This document shows, in pieces, positions 58,057 to 64,000 of a stretch of 64,000 nucleotides of DNA. The notes beneath the pieces are model-generated. The model was not told the origin of the DNA, ran no database searches, and saw only the letters and a program-made list of their open reading frames with translations. The position numbers and the translations under genes are program-made. The stretch's first letter is position 1, and every line of letters begins with the position of its first letter. Source of the stretch: Lentilactobacillus rapi DSM 19907 = JCM 15042 (GTDB lineage: Bacteria; Bacillota; Bacilli; Lactobacillales; Lactobacillaceae); the NCBI RefSeq assembly GCF_001436255.1, contig NZ_AZEI01000076.1, forward strand, positions 1 to 64,000, read 5' to 3'.

Positions 58057-60711
58057 ATGACAAAAAAATTACTGTTAATTGATGGCAATAGTATTGCCTT
58101 CAAAGCGTTTTATGCACTATATCAATCCCTCGACCGGTTTACCAATTCATCCGGCTTACATACCAGTGCCATCTATGGTTTTAACAGAATGCTCGATAAG
58201 GTTCTGGAGGAAGAAAAACCAACCGATGTGCTGGTTGCGTTCGATGCAGGTAAGGTTACATTTCGAACTAAAATGTATTCAGATTATAAGGGAGGGCGGG
58301 CCAAAACGCCGACTGAATTATCTGAACAATTTCCGTTTTTAAAGGAGTTGGTAGCGGCTCGGGGCATTAAGTCCTATGAACTGCCTGACTACGAAGCTGA
58401 TGATATTATTGGGACCCTTGCCAAACAGGCAGAAACAGCTGGTGATTACCAAGTCGTGATCGTGACTGGTGATCGTGACTTGACCCAACTAACCTCAGAT
58501 AAAACAACGGTTCAGGTGTCCAAAAAAGGGGTGACTGAGCTGGAAACCTACACGCCCGAGCATGTGGAGAAAAAATTAGGCGTTAAACCCAGCCAAATCA
58601 TTGAAATTAAGGGACTTAAAGGTGACAATTCCGACAATTATCCTGGCGTCGAAAAGGTTGGCGATAAAACTGCACTGAAGCTGGTGCAACAGTTTGGGAC
58701 GATTGATAATCTTTATGATCACATTGATGAGGTCTCTGGTAAAAAGCTCAAGGAACATCTCATTCATGATGAAGATCAAGCTAGGCGTGCCAAAGTCCTG
58801 GCGACAATTAACCGAGATGCGCCGGTGACAATCTCCCTCGCGGACCTAGATTATACGGGGGACGATCTGGATAAGCTGACTGATTTTTATGAACGGATGA
58901 ACTTCAAATCCTTTCTATCAAAATTGGGAGTTGATGATCAATCAAGTCAAGAGCAATTAGCCACGATCAAATGCGAAGTTCTCACAAATAAGAACCTCGA
59001 CGAATTGAAACAGTTTCAAGACGAAGTTTCATTCCATTTGGAAATGAGTGATGAAAACTATCATACTGCGGATCTCTTGGGATTTGCGATTGGGCAGGGC
59101 GAAAAGTGGTTCGTTACTAATGATGTTACTTTACTTAAAACGCCAACTATCAAAGATATATTGACCAGTTCAACAATCAAGAAGAACGTGTTTGATGCCA
59201 AGCGGACATTTGTGGGCTTGTTTCGGCAATCGATTGAACTCCGGAATGTGGACTTTGACATGCTGCTCGTTTCCTATTTGCTTAATACAACTAATAACAG
59301 TAATGATGTCGGAACCGTCGCAAAGTTGCACGGCTTCAACAACATTAAGACTGACGAGGAAGTTTACGGTAAGGGTGCTAAACGATCAATTGATACAGAA
59401 TCTCAAGCATTTTTAGATCACCTGGTGCATAAAGCCAAGGCAATTGATGCGCTTCATGATGCCATGTTTGCCGATTTGGATAAACATAATCAAACCACTC
59501 TTTATCGGGACATCGAAATCAAAATTGCGTTTGTGCTTGCTAAAATGGAAATCAGTGGCATTAAAGTCCAAGCAAGTACTTTAGAAGAAATGGGCAGTAA
59601 ATTCACTGAACGATTGAGTGAAATTAAGCAAACTATTTATCAACAAGCCGGCGAAGAATTTAATATTGGCTCACCGAAGCAATTGGGAACGATCTTGTTT
59701 GAAAAGTTACGGTTACCAATTCTAAAGAAGACCAAAACTGGTTATTCGACATCAGTTGATGTACTTGAAAAGTTGGCTCCTGATGCGCCAATTGTTCAAA
59801 ACGTATTGAATTACCGCCAAATTTCTAAATTATTATCAACCTATGTGGATGGACTACTTAAAGTCATTCACAAGGATGATTCAAAAGTCCACACCAGATA
59901 TTTACAAACACTGACTCAGACTGGACGGTTATCGTCTGTAGACCCCAACCTCCAAAACATCCCGGTTCGAACCGAAGAAGGCCGTTTAATTCGTCAAGCC
60001 TTTATCCCGTCTCATCCGGGTTGGCAGATCTTTTCATCTGACTACTCTCAGATTGAATTACGCGTGTTGGCCTCGATTACTAATGACAAGAACATGCAGG
60101 AAGCCTTCAGAGAGGGCGAAGATATTCATGCCACAACGGCCAGAAGAATCTTTGGTTTAAAGTCCAACGATGAAGTGACCCCTGAATTACGTAGGCAGGC
60201 CAAAGCCGTCAACTTTGGGATCGTTTACGGCATCAGTGACTTTGGCTTGTCAAAGAATACTGGTATCACTCGAAAACAAGCCCATCAGTTTATTCAACGC
60301 TATTTTGAAGAATATCCCGGTGTTAAGAAATATATGGAAGATATTGTCGAATTCGCCAGAAATCACCGATATGTTGAAACAATTGCGCATCGCAGACGGT
60401 ATTTGCCAGATATTAACTCCAAGAGTTTTAATTTGAGATCATTTGCTGAGCGAACTGCCATGAATACACCAATTCAGGGGAGTGCAGCAGATATTATTAA
60501 AATTGCCATGATCAACATGGATGAAGCCCTAAAAGATATGCAAACGACAATGTTGCTTCAGGTGCATGATGAATTGATTTTCGAAGTTCCAGCAGATGAG
60601 CTTGAAACTGTTAAAACGTTAATTCCAAAGGTGATGGATTCTGCCATTAAATTAAACGTTCCCCTGAAGGTCGAAAGTCATTGGGGTAAGACGTGGTATG
60701 ATGCTAAGTAA
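58057..60711 (+). CDS. polA: DNA polymerase I
   Basis: 884 residues. The 5'-3' exonuclease domain (1-290) has LLIDGNSIAFKAFYAL, YEADDIIGTLA and GDNSDNYPGV. The middle 3'-5' exonuclease domain is degenerate: the DFET position reads LEMSDENY. The polymerase motifs are intact: A SSDYSQIELRVLAS, B RRQAKAVNFGIVYG, C LQVHDELIFE. It handles primer removal and repair synthesis. GAGGAGAACGAC precedes the ATG. It heads the polA-mutM-coaE-nrdR-dnaB row. Confidence 0.98.
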   Translation: MTKKLLLIDGNSIAFKAFYALYQSLDRFTNSSGLHTSAIYGFNRMLDKVLEEEKPTDVLVAFDAGKVTFRTKMYSDYKGGRAKTPTELSEQFPFLKELVAARGIKSYELPDYEADDIIGTLAKQAETAGDYQVVIVTGDRDLTQLTSDKTTVQVSKKGVTELETYTPEHVEKKLGVKPSQIIEIKGLKGDNSDNYPGVEKVGDKTALKLVQQFGTIDNLYDHIDEVSGKKLKEHLIHDEDQARRAKVLATINRDAPVTISLADLDYTGDDLDKLTDFYERMNFKSFLSKLGVDDQSSQEQLATIKCEVLTNKNLDELKQFQDEVSFHLEMSDENYHTADLLGFAIGQGEKWFVTNDVTLLKTPTIKDILTSSTIKKNVFDAKRTFVGLFRQSIELRNVDFDMLLVSYLLNTTNNSNDVGTVAKLHGFNNIKTDEEVYGKGAKRSIDTESQAFLDHLVHKAKAIDALHDAMFADLDKHNQTTLYRDIEIKIAFVLAKMEISGIKVQASTLEEMGSKFTERLSEIKQTIYQQAGEEFNIGSPKQLGTILFEKLRLPILKKTKTGYSTSVDVLEKLAPDAPIVQNVLNYRQISKLLSTYVDGLLKVIHKDDSKVHTRYLQTLTQTGRLSSVDPNLQNIPVRTEEGRLIRQAFIPSHPGWQIFSSDYSQIELRVLASITNDKNMQEAFREGEDIHATTARRIFGLKSNDEVTPELRRQAKAVNFGIVYGISDFGLSKNTGITRKQAHQFIQRYFEEYPGVKKYMEDIVEFARNHRYVETIAHRRRYLPDINSKSFNLRSFAERTAMNTPIQGSAADIIKIAMINMDEALKDMQTTMLLQVHDELIFEVPADELETVKTLIPKVMDSAIKLNVPLKVESHWGKTWYDAK

Positions 60712-60753
60712 CAATTAAACAAACTGACTATTTTGAAATGATGGGGGATTGGG

Positions 60754-61596
60754 ATGCCTGAATTACCAGAAGTAGAAACCGTTCGCCGCGGATTGACTGA
60801 ACTTGTTGCTGGCAGTCAGATCCGCAGTGTGGACGTTCTGTATGCAAAAATGGTTAACTTACCAAAAGTCGCTTTCGAAAAAGCATTAAAAAATAAAACA
60901 ATTGAGAAAATTGACCGCCGTGGGAAGTATTTACTCATTCGGTTAAGTGACGACCTCACAATTGTGTCGCATTTGCGAATGGAAGGTAAATACGATGTTG
61001 AACCAGAAGGCGCCCCGATTGGTAAACATACCCATGTGATTTTTCATTTAACGGATGGCCGCCAACTTCGATATAATGATACCCGAAAGTTTGGCCGGAT
61101 GAATCTGGTAAATACTGGTGAGGAGTTATCAGTGGCAGGGCTTAAAACGATCGGCCCAGAACCGACGGAACAAGATTTGACGGTCGATTATATGGAAACC
61201 ATCTTTGGCAAAAGCAAGAAGATGGTCAAACCATTTCTTCTCGATCAAAGCAAAATTGCCGGTTTGGGAAACATCTATGCTGATGAAGTATTGTGGTTGA
61301 GTAAAATTCATCCAGAACAGCCGGTCAATTCCATTTCGTTAGCTGGAATCAAACGACTGCGAAAAAACATTATTGCTGAAATTCAAAAAGCAATTGCCGG
61401 CCACGGTACGACGGTTCATTCGTATTCAACTGCGTCTGGGGAAGCCGGAAATTTTCAGAATCAATTAAATGTGTATGGTAGAGAAGGCGAACCGTGTTTA
61501 CGCTGCGGGACACCAATTGTGAAAATTAAGCTGGCACAACGGGGCACTCATTTTTGTCCGAAATGCCAAGTGGTTCATGGAGTAAATAATGACTAA
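60754..61596 (+). CDS. mutM: Formamidopyrimidine-DNA glycosylase
   Basis: 280 residues starting MPELPEVETVRRGL (Pro1 nucleophile after Met removal, Glu2). The H2TH helix region is KIAGLGNIYADEVLW, and a C-terminal zinc finger has CLRCGTPI and CPKC. It excises 8-oxoguanine and nicks the strand. TGGGGGATTGGG precedes the ATG. Its last eight bases overlap coaE. Confidence 0.97.
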   Translation: MPELPEVETVRRGLTELVAGSQIRSVDVLYAKMVNLPKVAFEKALKNKTIEKIDRRGKYLLIRLSDDLTIVSHLRMEGKYDVEPEGAPIGKHTHVIFHLTDGRQLRYNDTRKFGRMNLVNTGEELSVAGLKTIGPEPTEQDLTVDYMETIFGKSKKMVKPFLLDQSKIAGLGNIYADEVLWLSKIHPEQPVNSISLAGIKRLRKNIIAEIQKAIAGHGTTVHSYSTASGEAGNFQNQLNVYGREGEPCLRCGTPIVKIKLAQRGTHFCPKCQVVHGVNND

Positions 61597-62179
61597 GTTA
61601 ATTGGGCTGACCGGCGGGATTGCGACTGGTAAGTCGGCCGTCAGCAGTTATTTAAAAGAGAATCAGGTACCGATCATCGATGCTGACTTAATTACCCACC
61701 AGGTGGAGCAAAAGGGCGAAGATGGTTTCGACGCGATTATTGACCAGTTTGGCAAGAGAATTTTGACTAAAGATGGTCAACTCGACCGTAAGCGACTCGG
61801 GAAATTGGTATTCAATCGTTCAGCCGAGCTTAAAAAGCTGGTCCGAACAATTGATCCGTTTATCCGCTCAGAAATTACGAAACAATTTGAACAGCGTGCA
61901 GGGGCTGATTTAGTTATTCTGGATGCCCCGACGTTGTTTGAAAATGGTTACGCCCACATCGTAGACGAATTAGTTGTCGTGTACTGTGACCCGGTCACTC
62001 AGCTTCATCGCTTGATGGCAAGAAATCAATTGAGCATTAGTCAGGCAAGCCAGCGAATTAAGAATCAATGGCCGTTGCAGACAAAATGTGATTTGGCTGA
62101 TACAATTATTTATAATTCCGGTACAATTACTCAGACCCAGATACAGATTGATGAGTGGTTGGCCGCTGAAACGAATTAA
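61589..62179 (+). CDS. coaE: Dephospho-CoA kinase
   Basis: 196 residues. P-loop [14 protein letters not shown] at residues 6-19, [10 protein letters not shown] next, and [13 protein letters not shown] in the middle. It phosphorylates the ribose 3'-OH of dephospho-CoA, the last step of CoA synthesis. Overlap with mutM implies coupling. Confidence 0.96.
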   Translation: MTKLIGLTGGIATGKSAVSSYLKENQVPIIDADLITHQVEQKGEDGFDAIIDQFGKRILTKDGQLDRKRLGKLVFNRSAELKKLVRTIDPFIRSEITKQFEQRAGADLVILDAPTLFENGYAHIVDELVVVYCDPVTQLHRLMARNQLSISQASQRIKNQWPLQTKCDLADTIIYNSGTITQTQIQIDEWLAAETN

Positions 62180-62193
62180 ACGAGGTGAAATCC

Positions 62194-62685
62194 ATGCAAT
62201 GTCCTCATTGTGGTTACAATGGTTCCAAAGTTGTTGATAGTCGACCGACCGATGATGGCCGCGTCATTCGGCGAAGAAGAGAATGTGAACACTGCGGTTT
62301 TCGATTCACAACATTTGAACGGGTCGAAGTAACGCCTTTACTTGTTGTCAAAAAGAACGGGAACCGTGAAGAGTTTAACCGTGAAAAATTGATGAAAGGC
62401 ATTGTTAGGTCAGCTGAAAAGCGGCCGGTCTCAATGAATTCCATCACTGAATTAGTTGACCGGGTGGAGAACAAGCTTCGATCATTGGGTGAAAATGAAG
62501 TTTCCAGTCAACAAATCGGCGAGTATGTCATGGCAGAATTAGTTAACTTGGACGAAATCGCCTATATTAGGTTTGCAAGTGTTTACCGCCAGTTTAAGGA
62601 TATGTCGGTGTTTTACAAAGAACTTAAAGAAATTATGGAAAAGGATAAGAAAAAAGATTCCAAAAACGATCCGGAGGGGAAATAA
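62194..62685 (+). CDS. nrdR: Transcriptional repressor NrdR
   Basis: 163 residues. The zinc ribbon [10 protein letters not shown]...[12 protein letters not shown] is followed by an ATP-cone ([20 protein letters not shown]). It senses dATP/ATP and represses ribonucleotide reductase genes. The ATG at 62194 follows GAGGTGAAATCC; the earlier GTG at 62185 lies inside that site. No NrdR boxes were recognised inside the window. Confidence 0.97.
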   Translation: MQCPHCGYNGSKVVDSRPTDDGRVIRRRRECEHCGFRFTTFERVEVTPLLVVKKNGNREEFNREKLMKGIVRSAEKRPVSMNSITELVDRVENKLRSLGENEVSSQQIGEYVMAELVNLDEIAYIRFASVYRQFKDMSVFYKELKEIMEKDKKKDSKNDPEGK

Positions 62686-64000
62686 ATGGCAGATGCATTC
62701 AACAAATTAACCCCGGATTCCAAGTTTGTTGTGGTCAACGCGACCGTTAATAGTATGATTGATCACAATGTACTTAACAACTTGTATTTACCAATCATTG
62801 GAGATGGCGCGCTTCAACTGTACGAGCTACTCTGGAATTTTAGTGTGAGTGATCATAATCAACTCGTTTTGCATAAACATTATGAGTTACAAAGTATGCT
62901 CAATATTGGGACTGACAAGATTGTTGCGCAACGAAAGCTCTTGGAAGCTGTTAATTTGTTAGGAACGTTTGCCTCACGGAAATCACCAGATTCGCTCGTG
63001 TACGCCATGCAGGTTCCCTTGTCTGCCAAAGAATTTTTGAAGACTGATATTTTGGCGGTCATGTTATTGGGAAAAGTTGGGGATGAGACCTACAAGCAAA
63101 TTGTTTCAAGGTTGATTGTCCCCTTACCCGATTTAGGTGATTTGAAGAATATTTCTGCTTCTCTCCTGGATACGTTTGATGTGCCAACGACTTTAATCAA
63201 GAACATTCCTGGGACGGTTAACGAAACCAAACAAGTGTTAAACGATGATCGTTTAGACGCCAGCAACGATCAACTAAGTCCTCAAAGCGATGACTTTGAC
63301 TTCAATTTGATCCTTGAAATGCTTGATAATTCCTACGTTGACCAGCGAAGTGTCAAGAGAAGCCATGATCTGATTATATCCGAGCATTTGTTATATGGCA
63401 TTGATGAAGTTGAAATGGTGAAGCTCATTCAAAAAGCGACAAATTTAAGCACGAATGAGTTGGATCAACACCGGTTGAAAAGACTCATTTCTCAACAATT
63501 TGAGATGCCTCAACCGGCCAACAAGCCTAAAGTTGAGCCACGCAGTCAACAAGCCGAGAAGCCAACCCAAAATTTTGATGCTGCCACTGAGCAGCTTATC
63601 AAAATTACGCAATCAAATGCGCCGATGACTTTTCTGCAGCAAATTAAGGACCAGAAACACGGAATTGTCACCCCAGGAGAGGAACGAATCTTACGGGATC
63701 TCGTCAATAAGCGGGTCTTTCCCAATGAAGTCCTTAATTTGTTGGTTTATCAAATTTTGGTGGTTGAAAAGCATTCTACTCTCAACCAAAATCTCATTTC
63801 GACAATTGCGGATGATTGGTCTCAAAAACACGTTTCTAGTGCACAAGATGCCATTAATGCGCTTAGAAATCGCGGCAAAGAACGAGCAGAAAAGACGACC
63901 CGGCGTTATCCCAAAAAGCGTATTAACGTGAAGGAAACGCTACCTGATTGGGCAAAACAGCCCCGGAAGAGTCAACCCAAGCAGTCAAAACAGGGTTTGA
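62686..64000 (+). CDS. dnaB: Replication initiation and membrane attachment protein DnaB (3' end beyond window)
   Basis: The frame starts at ATG 62686, directly after the nrdR stop, with GGAGGGG as ribosome site, and stays open for 438 codons to the window edge. The N-terminal winged-helix part (LNNLYLPIIGDGALQLYELLW) and the later DnaB/DnaD DDBH2 region (PGEERILRDLVNKRVFPNEVLNLLVYQI, split here by the text only) match Gram-positive DnaB, which with DnaD and DnaI loads the replicative helicase. The tail is basic and low-complexity (RAEKTTRRYPKKR). dnaI is expected next. Confidence 0.93.
   Translation, partial: MADAFNKLTPDSKFVVVNATVNSMIDHNVLNNLYLPIIGDGALQLYELLWNFSVSDHNQLVLHKHYELQSMLNIGTDKIVAQRKLLEAVNLLGTFASRKSPDSLVYAMQVPLSAKEFLKTDILAVMLLGKVGDETYKQIVSRLIVPLPDLGDLKNISASLLDTFDVPTTLIKNIPGTVNETKQVLNDDRLDASNDQLSPQSDDFDFNLILEMLDNSYVDQRSVKRSHDLIISEHLLYGIDEVEMVKLIQKATNLSTNELDQHRLKRLISQQFEMPQPANKPKVEPRSQQAEKPTQNFDAATEQLIKITQSNAPMTFLQQIKDQKHGIVTPGEERILRDLVNKRVFPNEVLNLLVYQILVVEKHSTLNQNLISTIADDWSQKHVSSAQDAINALRNRGKERAEKTTRRYPKKRINVKETLPDWAKQPRKSQPKQSKQGL

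Noticed and set aside
1-64000. CRISPR array, prophage or conjugative module
   Set aside because: No regularly spaced repeats, no integrase, capsid, terminase or relaxase genes; gene content is ordinary chromosome plus the dispersed hairpins.

Overview
The window looks like chromosomal DNA of a lactobacillus (Lactobacillaceae). It is moderately AT-rich, with strong GGAGG-type ribosome sites, some TTG/GTG starts, T-box leaders on aminoacyl-tRNA synthetase genes, and Gram-positive gene orders: hit/ecsAB, yhaO-yhaN-yhaM with prsA, ytpP-ytpR-sftA-murC, and polA-mutM-coaE-nrdR-dnaB. A family-65 glycoside phosphorylase next to beta-phosphoglucomutase, and a predicted L-Lys/D-Asp peptidoglycan pathway, also fit a lactobacillus. 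The species cannot be fixed from the sequence. I see no prophage, CRISPR array or complete insertion sequence.

Layout. 1-2.1 kb: a 5'-truncated MFS drug-exporter remnant, probably cut by an insertion sequence lying to the left, then mnmM and a PAP2 phosphatase. 2.1-4.9 kb: T-box leader and leuS. 4.9-9.8 kb: surface genes (DUF915 hydrolase, acyltransferase, MurJ/YtgP-type flippase) and the metabolite-repair gene nnrD. 9.8-18.8 kb: pepV, a universal stress protein, a DUF1835 protein, deoxynucleoside kinase, a HAD phosphatase, the GH65 phosphorylase-pgmB pair, and mscL. 18.9-28.2 kb: a peptide-handling block with a secreted sedolisin, CPBP protease, DmpA-type aminopeptidase, C39-like peptidase, peptide-binding lipoprotein, Ala-Glu epimerase, NlpC/P60 endopeptidase and a beta-lactamase-fold hydrolase without a signal peptide. 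The last five resemble a muropeptide-salvage set. 28.2-31.4 kb: OhrR-type regulator, membrane protein, tRNA-Leu(CAG), cupin, second Usp, small orphan protein. 31.5-37 kb: asparagine-synthase-like amidase, MurE, ATP-grasp D-aspartate ligase and aspartate racemase, which together can build a D-Asp/D-Asn cross-bridge. 37.4-39.5 kb: tRNA-Gly(CCC), T-box leader, argS. 39.7-51.2 kb: class A PBP, YlbF, YhaO/N/M, PrsA, HIT, EcsAB. 51.4-64 kb: trmB, ytpP, ytpR, sftA, murC, a Bax-inhibitor-1 protein, polA, mutM, coaE, nrdR and the start of dnaB, which runs off the window.

The most unusual signal is non-coding. At least seven dispersed copies of a hairpin element lie between genes, near 8.8, 11.9, 14.75, 31.0, 39.6, 42.35 and 51.3 kb. 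A loop of the type TCC-TGATNTT-GGA and short flanking boxes are conserved, while the stem sequence is almost entirely replaced from copy to copy and still pairs. G.U wobbles fall mostly on one strand, which suggests selection on an RNA. Six of the seven copies sit just 3' of a gene in that gene's orientation. I do not recognise this family.
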